This document shows positions 37,300-47,213 of a stretch of DNA of 64,000 nucleotides, piece after piece. A program made the translations under genes and the position numbers. The stretch spans positions 94,051-158,050 of the forward strand of contig CAUJDF010000011.1 in the NCBI GenBank assembly GCA_963169045.1, written 5' to 3'. The notes beneath the pieces were generated by a model that was not told the DNA's origin, did not search any database, and saw only the letters and a program-made list of their open reading frames with translations. Within the stretch, counting starts at the first letter, position 1. Each line of letters opens with the position of its first letter. This DNA comes from Myxococcota bacterium. GTDB lineage: Bacteria; Myxococcota_A; Bradymonadia; UBA7976; UBA1532.

Positions 37300-37335
37300 G
37301 CGCTTCAGGCGACGGCCGGCGCGGGCGTGGCTGGC

Positions 37336-38181
37336 TCAGGGCGTCGAGGGGGACGCGGCGGCGGGCTCGGCGGCCGGCGCGGGCTCGGCGGCCGGCGCGG
37401 GCGTGGCGGCAGCGGCCGGCGTCGCGGCGGCCTTCGACGCGCCGTTGCGCTTCCGGGCGGCGAGCGCGCGGCGCTCCTCCGTCAGCGCCGCGAACAGGCC
37501 GAACACTTCGGCCTTGAGCGAGGGCGGCAGCGCCTCGTCCGACGACAGCTCGTCGCGCAGGGTCGTCCGCGCGCGCGTCAGGGCGCCGCTCAACTGGTGC
37601 GCGAGCACGTAGGGCGGCGTCGAGGTCGGACGCGCCTCGTCCGCGGCGCGCGCCACCCGGTCGCCGACGACGCCCTCGCGAAAGGCGGCGCCCATCGCGC
37701 ACCAGCGCTCGACCAGCACGCCGAACGCCTCGCCCCCGGGCGCCACCGGCAGCCGCGCCAGCGCGTCGGCCACCGTCCGCATCCGGTCGCGCACCGCCGA
37801 CGCCCGCTGCACGCGCGTGGCCGGCGACGTGCGCCGCGGCTTCTTCGGGCTGAAGGCATGGCGGACTTTGCCCGCCGCCGTCCGGACCTCCGCCGTGACC
37901 GCGGCGCTGTCCTCGATCGTCTTCAGCCCGACCCAGACGCGCGCGCCGAGCGCGTCCTGCGCCGCCATCGCTTCGCGCCAGTCCGTGCGCGCGGGCGCGG
38001 GGGCGGCGTTCGCTGCCCGGAGCGCCTGGTCGTGCCGGGTGAGGATCGGCACGTAGATCCGCCCCGCGTTCGTCTGCTCGAAGCGCGCCCGCGCCGGCCC
38101 GCGCAGCACCAGCTCGGCGCACGTCAGCAGCGCCGCCACCTCGAGTCGCCCCGTCACCTGCTTCGTCGTCTTCGTGGCCAT
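37336..38181 (-). CDS. Hypothetical Ala-rich protein with repetitive tail
   Basis: 281 residues, soluble, mostly helical. Strong Shine-Dalgarno (AGGAGGAG, about 9 bases before the ATG). The C-terminal 35 residues are an Ala/Pro repeat (units PAAEPA and ATPAAA) encoded by short direct repeats. No domain recognised. Its start lies 345 bases from the divergent AAA ATPase gene, so the two may share a control region. Confidence 0.65.
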   Translation of the reverse strand: MATKTTKQVTGRLEVAALLTCAELVLRGPARARFEQTNAGRIYVPILTRHDQALRAANAAPAPARTDWREAMAAQDALGARVWVGLKTIEDSAAVTAEVRTAAGKVRHAFSPKKPRRTSPATRVQRASAVRDRMRTVADALARLPVAPGGEAFGVLVERWCAMGAAFREGVVGDRVARAADEARPTSTPPYVLAHQLSGALTRARTTLRDELSSDEALPPSLKAEVFGLFAALTEERRALAARKRNGASKAAATPAAAATPAPAAEPAPAAEPAAASPSTP

Positions 38182-38526
38182 CTCGCTCTCCTCCTGTCTC
38201 GCGGCCGCCGTGCCCGCCGTCGTTGTCGCGAGAAGCCGTACCAGCACGGTCCGCGTCACACGGTGTTTCGGGCCTCGGCGCGAGGGCATGCGCGCCGTTC
38301 TTATCGAAATCGGAAAGGACGCACCGCTGGTGGAAAAACACTTCCGAAAGAGTGGGCACTCATTTGGGCTGCCCGAGGCCGCGCCCGACGCGGCGGGCGA
38401 GTCGGAGGCGGTGTTCGGCGATGGGCCGTCCCTTCGGAATCCTTGGTGGGACGTCGCACCGGGACTACAGTGTGGCCCGGGATTGCGTCTCCGAGAGTCG
38501 GGCAGCCAGCCACGCATCGAGGCCGA
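38182..38526. other. 345-base intergenic region upstream of the seven-gene system
   Basis: No credible gene. The middle (about 38290-38370) is noticeably richer in A+T than its surroundings, contains TCGGAA ... TTCCGA inverted elements and a possible -10 (GATAAG) for the leftward gene, and ends with a promoter-like site for the rightward operon. Confidence 0.5.
38443..38471 (+). promoter_or_regulatory. Sigma-70-like promoter of the AAA/helicase/radical-SAM operon
   Basis: TTGGTG (38443-38448), a 17-base spacer and TACAGT (38466-38471), leaving a leader of about 48 bases before the ATG at 38527. The spacing is ideal and each hexamer is a partial match. No other promoter is seen inside the seven-gene block. 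Confidence 0.45.
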
Positions 38527-40101
38527 ATGAGCGCATACGAGCAGTTGCTCCACCTGTGCCGCGCCGGCGCCAACCTCCTCCACGTCGCTTCGTACGAGTG
38601 GGAGCGCGTGCGGGGGCTCGTCGTCGGCGTCGCGAACGAGACGGGGCTGACCCTGCGGATCTGGAGTCAGTCCGGCGGTCTGCTCCGGTGTGACGACGCG
38701 GGACTGACGGAGGTGGAGGACGAAACCGCGACCGATCCGCTCGCACTTCTACCGCAGATCCGTGCCTCGGAAGAGCCGGGCGTCTGGATCCTCGAAGACT
38801 TCCATCCCTTCCTGCGCGAGGAGCACCACCCCGTGCTCCGCTGGCTCCGCGAGCTCGCACGGATGCCAGCGGAGCCGCGCCGGCTCGTCGTGCTGTCGAC
38901 GCCGCTGCCGGGGCTCCCGCCCGACCTGCGCAAGGAGGTGCCGACGCTCGAGCTCGCGCTGCCCGGCGTCGACGACCTGCGGGTCGTCCTCGACGACGCC
39001 GCGCGGGCGCTCGGCGTCCAGGCATACGCCGACGAGGCGCTGCTCGACGCGGCACGCGGCCTGACGGTGATGGAGGCGCGGCTCGCGTTCGGCCAGGCCG
39101 CGGCGGAGTTCGGGCGGCTCGACCACGGCGCCGTCCCGCTCGTCGCGCGCGAGAAGGAGCGCATCATCAAGCAGAGCGAGGTGCTCGAGTACTACCCGAC
39201 GGACGCCCGCATGTCGGACGTCGGCGGCCTCGACCAGCTCAAGACGTGGCTCGACCGGCGCGGCCGCGCGTTCGGCGCGGGCGCGCGCGACTTCGGCCTG
39301 GACGCGCCGAAGGGCGTGATGTTGCTCGGCGTCCAGGGCTGCGGCAAGAGCCTGCTCGCGAAGGCGGTCGCGGCGACGTGGCAGTTCCCGCTCCTGCGTT
39401 TCGACATGGGCAAGGTGTTCGGCGGCATCGTGGGCCAGTCCGAGGGCAACATCCGCACCGCGCTGCAGGTCGCGCAGGCGCTCGCCCCGTGTGTGCTCTG
39501 GATCGACGAGATCGAGAAGGGGCTGGCCGGCATGGGCAGCTCCGACCAGACGGACGGCGGCACCACGGCGCGCGTCGTGGGCACGCTGCTGACGTGGATG
39601 CAAGAGAAGCGCGACCCCGTCTTCGTCGTCGCGACGGCGAACCGCATCGACATGCTCCCGCCGGAGCTGCTGCGGAAGGGGCGCTTCGACGAGATCTTCT
39701 TCGTCGACCTGCCGACCGCGGCGGTCCGGCGGGAGATCCTCGCCATCCACCTGAAGAAGAAGAGGCGCGATCCCGACGACTACGACCTCGACGACCTCGC
39801 CACGCGGTCGACGGGGTTCTCCGGCGCCGAGCTGGAGGAGGCGGTGCGCGAGGGGCTCTACGATGCCTTCGCCGAAGGCAGGGAGCTCGCGACCGAGCAC
39901 ATCGCCCGCGCGATCGACGCGACGTTCCCGCTGTCGCGGACGATGCGCGACCAGATCGAGGGGCTGCGGCAGTGGGCGAAGGTACGGGCGCGGCTCGCCA
40001 GCGGCCAGGCGCCGGAGTCGCTGCCCGCGGACAGCGCGGAGGCGCCGCGGTTGCGCCAGGAGGCGACGCGCAACCCGTTCATCCCGGCGGCGCGGCCGTG
40101 A
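38527..40101 (+). CDS. AAA+ ATPase, Ycf46-like
   Basis: 524 residues. The N-terminal part (1-215) is an alpha/beta domain resembling the degenerate nucleotide-fold region that precedes the ATPase in cyanobacterial and plastid Ycf46 ([33 protein letters not shown]). The AAA+ module (about 225-470) has Walker A GVQGCGKS (268-275), Walker B VLWIDEIE (323-330), sensor-1 ATANR and an arginine-containing [12 protein letters not shown]. It resembles classical AAA unfoldases of the ycf46/FtsH/spastin clade. First gene of the seven-gene block; the stop overlaps the helicase start. Confidence 0.9.
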   Translation: MSAYEQLLHLCRAGANLLHVASYEWERVRGLVVGVANETGLTLRIWSQSGGLLRCDDAGLTEVEDETATDPLALLPQIRASEEPGVWILEDFHPFLREEHHPVLRWLRELARMPAEPRRLVVLSTPLPGLPPDLRKEVPTLELALPGVDDLRVVLDDAARALGVQAYADEALLDAARGLTVMEARLAFGQAAAEFGRLDHGAVPLVAREKERIIKQSEVLEYYPTDARMSDVGGLDQLKTWLDRRGRAFGAGARDFGLDAPKGVMLLGVQGCGKSLLAKAVAATWQFPLLRFDMGKVFGGIVGQSEGNIRTALQVAQALAPCVLWIDEIEKGLAGMGSSDQTDGGTTARVVGTLLTWMQEKRDPVFVVATANRIDMLPPELLRKGRFDEIFFVDLPTAAVRREILAIHLKKKRRDPDDYDLDDLATRSTGFSGAELEEAVREGLYDAFAEGRELATEHIARAIDATFPLSRTMRDQIEGLRQWAKVRARLASGQAPESLPADSAEAPRLRQEATRNPFIPAARP

Positions 40102-43100
40102 AGGTTCTGTTCTTCGACGCGGTGACCGAGCGACCGAAGCCCGTCATGGCCCAGGCGTGGCGGACGCTCGGACCGTTCCAGCGCTTCCTCGGCCAGGCCA
40201 TCCACACCGCGAAGCAGCGGCAATCCCGCTACCAGCTCCCGTGGGAGCGGGTGCGGCATCTCACGACGATCCGCCTCGAGCCCGTCGACAGCGTCCTGCG
40301 CGTGCCGCGCGCCCGCCCGGGCGTCGTACTGGCGAACTGGCCGGCGAAGAAGGCGCCCGACTTCGCCCAGTTCGGTTTCGTGCTCGACCGCGCCGTGCCA
40401 GTGCGCGTCCAGGCCGCGCACATGACCGCCGCCGGCCTGAGGGTGAGCACGGACGAGACGCTGCTCGCCGGGGAGCGGCTGCTGTGGTGCGGCCTGCATT
40501 GCGAGGTGCGGCGTGAGGCCGACCCGCCGCCGCCCACGAAGGTCGCCGACCTGCGAGGCCGCGCGCTGACGCTCCGGGGGGAGCCGCGGACCGTCGGCGA
40601 GGACCACTGGATCCTGGTGCTCGAGGGCGAGCACGGCGACTGCGAGCTGCTCGTCGACGGCGAGAAGGTGGAAGCCGAGCGGATGCCGCACCGGGAGGGG
40701 CTGCGCTGCGTCACCGACGCCGAGGATCGAACCTTCGAGGTGAGCGCCGGAGGCCTGCGCGTCGAGGAGCCGCCCGCGGACGGGCTGTTGCGGGGCGACG
40801 ATGGCGTCCGCTACCGCTGGTACGCGGAGGGCGGGGAGCGCCGCGGCCACTGGATCCAGCTCCTGCCCCCGGAGAAGTTGGACGCCGACGACTTCCTCGA
40901 TCCGCGCGCGGCGTTCTGTGAGGGAGAGGCCGGCGACGTCTGGACGCAGCCGCGCCGCCACCCCGACTCGACGTTCCGGGTGAAGAAGGTCGACCCGGAT
41001 CGCTACCAGCTCCTCCTCGACCGCCTGCCGCCGGAGGGCACGACGCTGTACCTGCCGGTGGACGTGCGCAACCTGCTCCTGCAGAAACGCGCGCTCCGCC
41101 AGCTTGCCGAGGGGCCGCTGCCCCATCACCGAGGGCTGCTGCGGCTGTGCGAGGACCCGGGCCACGCCCGCTGGCCCGAGGTGCGGCCGGCTGTGGTCGA
41201 GGTCTGGCGCGCGCTCACCGACGCACAGCGCAGCGGCACCGAGGAGCAGCGCGCCTTCGTGCGCAGGGCGCTCGGGACGCCCGATTTCGCGTTCCTCGAG
41301 GGACCGCCGGGCTCGGGCAAGACGACGGCGATCTGCGAGATCGTCCAGCAGCTCGTGGAGCAAGGGCAGCGCGTCCTGCTGTGCGCCTCGACGCACGTGG
41401 CCATCGACAACGTGCTCGAGCGCCTGATCGGCTCGGACTCGCCGATCGACGCCGTCCGCATCGGCAAGGTCGACAAGGTCGACGACAAGGTCCAGGCCAC
41501 GCAGCTCGACGAGCGCGTCACCGCGCTCCTGGAGGCGTGGCGCGCGCAGCCGGCGATGCGCGGCTACGGCGACGGCGAGCGGCGCGAGATGGCGGAGCGG
41601 ACGGTCATCATGGCCGCCAACCTGACCTGCGGCACGACGATGGGCATCGTCAACCACCCGCTGTTCCGCGGGCGGGACGAAGACCTGCACGTCTCCGAGC
41701 GGCCGATCACCACCTTCCCGCACTGGGACGTTCTGATCGTCGACGAGGCCAGCAAGACGCTCATCCAGGAGTTCCTCGTCCCGGCGCTCATGGCGAAGCG
41801 CTGGATCATCGTGGGCGACGTGCGCCAGCTCCCGCCGTTCGCCGATCGCGGCGACATCGTGGCGAACCTGCGCGACCTCGTGGACGAGAACGATCGCCCG
41901 GTGTTTCCGCCCGATCACCAGCGCGCGTGCCTCCTGCGCTTCCGCCTCGTCCGGCGCCGGCTGCGCCAGGAGGCGATGCGGTGGCTCCTCCTCGAGCGGC
42001 CGGGAGTGCTCGAGTGGATGGCGCGCGAGCTCGCGGCCCAGCCCGAGCCCGACCTCGCCACCGTCCGAGTGGCCGCCCGGGGCGCGACGTCCGGCGGCGC
42101 CATCGACGTCGTCACCCCGCAGCAGCTCGGCTCGGGACGCCCAGAGGCGTTGCGGGCCGCCGCGGCCGATTGGGTGCTCGTCGGCGAGGACCTGCTGCCC
42201 GAAGTCTCGGGCCTGTTGCCCGCGAACGTGCTGTTCGCCCGCGAGCCCCCGCTGCCCGAGGGGAACGCGCTGCGGACCCGCCAGCAGTGGTGGCTCGCGC
42301 AGTCGGGCAGGCTGCCGACGTCCTACAAGGAGCGCCGCGACACCATCACCACCTTCGCCGAGTGTGAGGCGCACGAGGCCGGATGGCTGTCCCGGCACGA
42401 CCTGGCCGGCGAGCTGGCGTGGCGTCTGACGCGTGTCCACGAGCTCCGGCACAGCCACGACGACGGCGAGCGCGAACGGATTCGCAAAGAGCTCGAGTGG
42501 CTGAAGCCCCAGGCGGCCGACATCGGCGAGTCGATCGCCGAGATCGAGGACATCGGGCTGCCGAGCATTCTCGAAGTGCTGCAGGAAGGCATCGGCGTCG
42601 AGCGGGCGAACCGGCCGAGCGCGCTCACCGCCGGGCTGCGCGCGTCGCGCCCCGACGTCTTCGCCGCGCGTTTCGGGAGCCTGCGCTTCCAGCACCGGAT
42701 GCACCCACACATCTCGTCGTTCCCGCGCGAGCTCATCTACGCGGGCCGGGCGCTCGAGGACGCCAACACGATCGCCCACCGCGACGCGGACCTCGGCTGG
42801 GACTTCCACGCGTCCGAGCGCCGCGAATGGGCACACGTGGCCGGGGACGAGCACGGCGGCGTCAACCAGGACGAGGTGGACGTGGTCGCCGGCCTCGTGC
42901 GCGAATTCATCGCGTGGGCGCGCCGCAAGGGGGCACCGAAGCGACGCGGCCCGCCGCTGTGGGAGGTCGCCTGCCTCTGCTTCTACGTGAAGCAGGAGGG
43001 GGCGCTGTCCGAGAGGCTGAAGTCGGTGACGGGCGACCATCGGAAGACGCGCTTCATCGTCCGGGACGCACCCGTCGAGATCGTGTGCGGGACGGTCGAC

Positions 43101-43343
43101 CGCTTCCAGGGTCGCGAGGCGGACCTCGTCGCCCTCTCGATGCGCAACACGTCGCGCGTGGGCTTCCTCGACAGCCCGAACCGCCTGAACGTCGCCGTCA
43201 CGCGGGCGCGGCAGAAGCTCGTGATCGTGGGTCGAGCGAACTACTTCGCCGACTGCGGGATCGCCGAGCTGGAACAGCTCGCCAAGAAGACGCGCCGGGT
43301 CGACGACGCCCTGGTCGCTCGCTGGAAGCGTGAGTCCCGATGA
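40098..43343 (+). CDS. SF1 helicase-like ATPase (Upf1/Dna2-type AAA_11/AAA_12) with novel N-terminal region
   Basis: 1081 residues from a GTG overlapping the AAA stop. The first 350 or so residues are a beta-rich region with no recognised domain. Helicase motifs: Walker A GPPGSGKT (402-409), the Q-region EEQRAFVRRAL just before it, Walker B DEAS (549-552), QHRMHP (865-870), VDRFQGRE near 1001-1007 and VAVTRARQKL near 1035. The family unwinds or remodels RNA or DNA. An insertion of about 270 residues lies between Walker B and the QHRMHP motif. The ATG of the next gene overlaps the stop (ATGA). Confidence 0.9.
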   Translation: MKVLFFDAVTERPKPVMAQAWRTLGPFQRFLGQAIHTAKQRQSRYQLPWERVRHLTTIRLEPVDSVLRVPRARPGVVLANWPAKKAPDFAQFGFVLDRAVPVRVQAAHMTAAGLRVSTDETLLAGERLLWCGLHCEVRREADPPPPTKVADLRGRALTLRGEPRTVGEDHWILVLEGEHGDCELLVDGEKVEAERMPHREGLRCVTDAEDRTFEVSAGGLRVEEPPADGLLRGDDGVRYRWYAEGGERRGHWIQLLPPEKLDADDFLDPRAAFCEGEAGDVWTQPRRHPDSTFRVKKVDPDRYQLLLDRLPPEGTTLYLPVDVRNLLLQKRALRQLAEGPLPHHRGLLRLCEDPGHARWPEVRPAVVEVWRALTDAQRSGTEEQRAFVRRALGTPDFAFLEGPPGSGKTTAICEIVQQLVEQGQRVLLCASTHVAIDNVLERLIGSDSPIDAVRIGKVDKVDDKVQATQLDERVTALLEAWRAQPAMRGYGDGERREMAERTVIMAANLTCGTTMGIVNHPLFRGRDEDLHVSERPITTFPHWDVLIVDEASKTLIQEFLVPALMAKRWIIVGDVRQLPPFADRGDIVANLRDLVDENDRPVFPPDHQRACLLRFRLVRRRLRQEAMRWLLLERPGVLEWMARELAAQPEPDLATVRVAARGATSGGAIDVVTPQQLGSGRPEALRAAAADWVLVGEDLLPEVSGLLPANVLFAREPPLPEGNALRTRQQWWLAQSGRLPTSYKERRDTITTFAECEAHEAGWLSRHDLAGELAWRLTRVHELRHSHDDGERERIRKELEWLKPQAADIGESIAEIEDIGLPSILEVLQEGIGVERANRPSALTAGLRASRPDVFAARFGSLRFQHRMHPHISSFPRELIYAGRALEDANTIAHRDADLGWDFHASERREWAHVAGDEHGGVNQDEVDVVAGLVREFIAWARRKGAPKRRGPPLWEVACLCFYVKQEGALSERLKSVTGDHRKTRFIVRDAPVEIVCGTVDRFQGREADLVALSMRNTSRVGFLDSPNRLNVAVTRARQKLVIVGRANYFADCGIAELEQLAKKTRRVDDALVARWKRESR

Positions 43344-45007
43344 GAGCGGTGCTTCAATCCGAAATCTCCGTAGTGCGCGTGGCGGTCTTCGCCGAGATGG
43401 CGTGGCTGGAGCGCCGGCCCGAGCTCGGCCTGCTGTGCCGCGCGGCGCGCGACGACGGCAACCGCATCACGCCGGCGACCGTGCAGGCGGCCCTCCCGGG
43501 CCTGTCCGACGCGGGCGCGCGCAACGTGATCGCCTGGTGCGCGCTGCTCGGCCTCTGCGACCGCCACGGCGGCCTCACCGCGCTCGGCGAGGACGTGGCG
43601 GAGACCGACGAGGCGCCCGTCCCCGAGCAGGGCATCTACGACCTGTGGCTGGCGCAGCATCCGCTCTTCGGCGCCCGCGCGCTCGCCGCCGAGCGCCTGG
43701 CGTCGACCCGCGACGGGCGCTTCGAGATGATCAAGCAGCTGCCGTTCGCGCCCGACCTCGGCACCACCTTCCGGTCGGTCGTCGAGCCCAGGGAGAGGTT
43801 CGTCGTCCGTGCGCTGCCGTCAGCCAATGGCCAGCGCCATTGCATGGCCCGCGTCGCCGCCACGACGTGCCGCCTGCGCTGGACGCTCGACTTCGGCGCC
43901 GGCCGGGAGCAGTGGCAGCTCGACGGCGCGATCGACGCGACGCAGGGCGGGCACCGTCCCTTCCGGCACGAGCCCGAGACCGACGGCCTCGACCTCTGGC
44001 GGCTCGCCGAGACATGGGGCCACGGCCCGCTCGCGGCGTTCGGCCGCTGGCAGGCCGCCGAGCAGCGACTCGCGGTCGCCTTCGACGGGCTGACCGACGC
44101 GGAGCAGGACGCCTTCCGCAAGACGCTGAAGCTGCAGCGCGTCGATGTGCCGGGCAAGGGGTCCTACGACGGCGTGACGCTCGAGGGTGTGCCGATCGGC
44201 CCGGCGACGGCCCCCGACGCAGCACGCTGGGCGTTGGCGAACTTCGTGCGGGACCTCTCGCGTCGGCCCGCCTATCGAAGCCGGAGCGAGGTCCGGCGTA
44301 CTTTCGCCGACGTAGTCGAGGACACCCCCCTCGAACCGTCGCGGCCGACGCTCCCGGCGCATGACACGCTGATCGACGCGACGTGGCATCGCGACAGGCC
44401 CGAGCTCTTCTGGTCGCTCGCCGCGCCCGTCGATCTCGCTCCGCGAGCTGTCGCGCCCGAGGAGCTCGGCCCGCTGACGATCGGGGCGCCCGCGGTCGCC
44501 GCGACGTCGCCGGCGCCGACGGGCGCCATTCGCGTGCCCTATCGCGGCGACTGGTCCATGCGTCGGCTCGTCGACCGACTGCTGGACGGTCACCGGCCGG
44601 CCAAGGTGCTGCTGTGCGATCGGTACGTCCGGGGCGACGGCAACCTCGGCGCGCTGAAGCTGCTGGTGCAGGCGGTGCGGGCGGTCGAGGCGACGGCGGC
44701 GTTCGAGGTGTGGACGGGCGACGAGGAGACCGACGCGGCGCAGATCCGGGCACTCACCGGGACAGCCCCCCGGCTCTACCGGGACGTGTTCGGGCGGAGC
44801 GCGCCCCACGACCGCTACTTCCTGGTGCGACCCATCGGGCAGTCGGCGTTCGGCTGGCAGATGAGCAACAGCCCGCTCGACGCGCGGCCGGGCGCGCCCG
44901 GCGCCGGCCCCGACGCGCCCCTGCGCTGGCGGGACCTGCTGGCATACCGGGTGGCGGACGACGTCGGGCCGGCGATGCGACAGTGGCTGAACGGAGGCGC
45001 GCGGTGA
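43340..45007 (+). CDS. Unknown protein with a PLD/MITD1-like C-terminal segment
   Basis: 555 residues. Residues 1-150 look like winged helices (LGLCDRHGGLTALGEDVAET). The middle is uncharacterised. The C-terminal 180 residues look like a PLD-like alpha/beta domain ending in PHDRYFLV (His490, Asp491) followed by FGWQMSNSPLD, reminiscent of the MITD1 C-terminal PLD-like domain (HDR ... W.I). Only one such His motif is visible, so phosphodiesterase activity is doubtful; binding of lipid or nucleic acid is possible. ATG overlaps the helicase stop, and the stop overlaps the next GTG. Confidence 0.72.
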   Translation: MRAVLQSEISVVRVAVFAEMAWLERRPELGLLCRAARDDGNRITPATVQAALPGLSDAGARNVIAWCALLGLCDRHGGLTALGEDVAETDEAPVPEQGIYDLWLAQHPLFGARALAAERLASTRDGRFEMIKQLPFAPDLGTTFRSVVEPRERFVVRALPSANGQRHCMARVAATTCRLRWTLDFGAGREQWQLDGAIDATQGGHRPFRHEPETDGLDLWRLAETWGHGPLAAFGRWQAAEQRLAVAFDGLTDAEQDAFRKTLKLQRVDVPGKGSYDGVTLEGVPIGPATAPDAARWALANFVRDLSRRPAYRSRSEVRRTFADVVEDTPLEPSRPTLPAHDTLIDATWHRDRPELFWSLAAPVDLAPRAVAPEELGPLTIGAPAVAATSPAPTGAIRVPYRGDWSMRRLVDRLLDGHRPAKVLLCDRYVRGDGNLGALKLLVQAVRAVEATAAFEVWTGDEETDAAQIRALTGTAPRLYRDVFGRSAPHDRYFLVRPIGQSAFGWQMSNSPLDARPGAPGAGPDAPLRWRDLLAYRVADDVGPAMRQWLNGGAR

Positions 45008-47007
45008 CGAACGGACCCATCCGCCGCATCGAGCGGGAGCGTGTCGAGGACCGCCGCGACAGCGTCCTGCCCACGGCGTGGATCGAGGACGCTGCGCCCC
45101 CACGAGCCGCCGAGCGACGCTCGTGGCTGCTCCAGGAGCGGGCCGAGGCGCCACCCGCCCCCGTCGCGCTCCGGGAGGGGGCCGTGGCGCCGCCCGCCCC
45201 GGAGCGCGACGGACCGGTGCTCGTCATGCTCGGCGCCGACGCCGGGCCGGCGCTCGCAGAGCTGATCGCGCACGCCGAGGCCGGCGCCAGGGTGTACGCG
45301 CTCGTCCCGCCCGGATGGGGCACCGCTGACAAGCGGCTCCTCGCGTGCCCGAAGGTGCTCGTGCGCCGCGTGCCGGAGGTGCCGGTCAGCGGCGTCCACC
45401 GTACGGGCGCGGCGCAGCTTCAGTCCGGCCCGTGGACGCTGCGGCTCGACGCGGCGCAGACCGAAGCGTTCCGCATGGTGTTCCTGCGCCTGTTCTGGCA
45501 CGAGGCGACCGAGGAGGCGTGGACCGGCGGGCGGCAGCTCGCGTGGCGCGCCGCGGCCGAGCGTCCGTTCGACGTGCCGGAGGTGCCGCCGTCCGCACCG
45601 GTGCGCCTCGTCCCGCCTTCGGAGGCGGGCCTCGACACCGAACGCGCGTCGCTGCACCTCGCCACGCTCCCGCTGCCGGACGCCGCGCCGCGCCGGCTGT
45701 GGGTCCGCGCCGGCGGCGAGCACCACGAGCGCCTGGCGCGGCTCGTCCGCGATGGCGCCGAGGTCGTGTGGGACGAGCTCGGGCTGCCCGACCTCGCGGC
45801 GCGCGACGACGGCGGCACTCTGCTGCTCCCGGGGAGCGGCGACCGGCTGCGGATCGTGCTGACGGCCGCGCAGGCGGGCGAGGCGGCGCGCCTCCTCGCC
45901 GGTCCGGCGCGCTGGACGTTCCGCGTCGGCGCGCGCCTCGGCGACCACGCGCGCGACGGCGTCCGGCTTTGGCTGCCCGGAGAGACCGCGGCGCGGGCGG
46001 TCGAGCGCCAGCAGCAGATCGCGGTGGCCGACGTGCGCGCCGCGTCGATCCGTGTCATGGAGGAGACGGCGCCCGCCACGTGGCCACCGCCGCAGCCGCT
46101 GGCGCTCACGGTGCGCTACCGCTGGACGGTCGTCCCGCCCCTCGTCCCCGCCGGCGCGGCCGAGGACGCGCTGCACGCCCGATGGCGCGCCGTCGACCAA
46201 GAGTGGGCGTCGCGCCTCGACCGCCTCTGGGAGGCGCTCAAGAGCGCGGAGAAGCATCGCGGCAGCCTCGGGCGGACGTTCTCCCGCCTCGTCAGCGCGC
46301 TCCTCGGCTTCGAGCGGACCCAGCGCGAGGCGCTCGCCGAGGTCGCCCGGCTGCGGAAGGAGCGCCCTTCGGCGTTGGGGCCGGCGGCCGCGCCGCCGAT
46401 GTTCGCGCGACTGGCCGAGCTCGAGGCGCAGGCGGCGAAGCTGCAGAACGACCTCGAGGACGCCGAGCGCAAGGCCCGCGAGGACGAGGAGCGCGAGAAG
46501 CAGCAGCGGGCGTGGCAGGCTCGGATCGAGGCGGCGAAGACCGACCTGGGCGCCCGGCGCGAGGCGCTCGCCGCGGCCGAGGCGCGCTTGGCCGGTGTCC
46601 GCGCCGAGCTCACCACTCACGACGAGGCCCCGGAGCCCGAGGACAAGAAGGCCCGCAAGGACCGGGCGGCTCGGCGGAAGAAGCTGTCGGACGAGCAGAC
46701 GCGCGCGGAGAAGGACGTCGCCGCCCTCGGCCAGGAGATCGCGTCGCTCGGGAAGCGCATCGAGGAGCCGTTCGTGTTCCAGCCGCCGGCGAGCGCCGCC
46801 GCCAGGAAGCCGGGCAACCGGTTCGTGCCGGCCGCGACGACCGCACGCGCGGCGCCGGCGGTTCCCCACGAAGCGCTGCCCGAGGTCGGCGAGCTCCGCA
46901 GCCGCGGGCAACAGCGCTACCTCGTCATCCGCGACTGGGAGACGCTGGCGGCGGGGGAAGCGGCCGCCGCGCGGTTCCCGGCCGATCTGGTCTCGGAGGA
47001 CGCATGA
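45004..47007 (+). CDS. Large coiled-coil protein of unknown function
   Basis: 667 residues from a GTG overlapping the previous stop. Residues 70-110 contain a hydrophobic alpha/beta segment (PVLVMLGADAGPALAELIAHAEAGARVYALVPP). Residues 100-330 are a mixed domain. Residues about 395-595 are a long, charged coiled coil (Ala/Glu/Arg/Lys heptads) with a basic RKDRAARRKK segment. It may be a scaffold or a partner of the preceding PLD-like protein. No homologous family recognised. The stop overlaps the DUF2997 start. Confidence 0.72.
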   Translation: MTNGPIRRIERERVEDRRDSVLPTAWIEDAAPPRAAERRSWLLQERAEAPPAPVALREGAVAPPAPERDGPVLVMLGADAGPALAELIAHAEAGARVYALVPPGWGTADKRLLACPKVLVRRVPEVPVSGVHRTGAAQLQSGPWTLRLDAAQTEAFRMVFLRLFWHEATEEAWTGGRQLAWRAAAERPFDVPEVPPSAPVRLVPPSEAGLDTERASLHLATLPLPDAAPRRLWVRAGGEHHERLARLVRDGAEVVWDELGLPDLAARDDGGTLLLPGSGDRLRIVLTAAQAGEAARLLAGPARWTFRVGARLGDHARDGVRLWLPGETAARAVERQQQIAVADVRAASIRVMEETAPATWPPPQPLALTVRYRWTVVPPLVPAGAAEDALHARWRAVDQEWASRLDRLWEALKSAEKHRGSLGRTFSRLVSALLGFERTQREALAEVARLRKERPSALGPAAAPPMFARLAELEAQAAKLQNDLEDAERKAREDEEREKQQRAWQARIEAAKTDLGARREALAAAEARLAGVRAELTTHDEAPEPEDKKARKDRAARRKKLSDEQTRAEKDVAALGQEIASLGKRIEEPFVFQPPASAAARKPGNRFVPAATTARAAPAVPHEALPEVGELRSRGQQRYLVIRDWETLAAGEAAAARFPADLVSEDA

Positions 47008-47213
47008 AAGAGCAGATCATCACGGTCGAGATCGATCGGGACGGCCGCATCACCGCCGACGCCGAGGGCTTCACCGGCGACGCCTGCATGCGCGATCTCG
47101 AGCGCCTCCTCGACGGACTGGCGCCGGGAAAGGCGAGCGTTGATCGCAAGCCAGATGCCGGCACCGGACGGGTGACGGCGGCGCGCAAGCAGACAGTGGG
47201 CAAGAAGCCGTGA
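47004..47213 (+). CDS. DUF2997-type small protein
   Basis: 69 residues. The pattern IITVEIDRDGRI ... EGFTGDAC ... LERLLDGL matches the DUF2997 family, whose members are next to Ycf35/DUF1257 and AAA genes in cyanobacteria and other bacteria. Cys28 in GFTGDAC is the conserved family Cys. Basic tail. Function unknown. Start and stop both overlap neighbours (ATGA, GTGA). Confidence 0.82.
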   Translation: MKEQIITVEIDRDGRITADAEGFTGDACMRDLERLLDGLAPGKASVDRKPDAGTGRVTAARKQTVGKKP

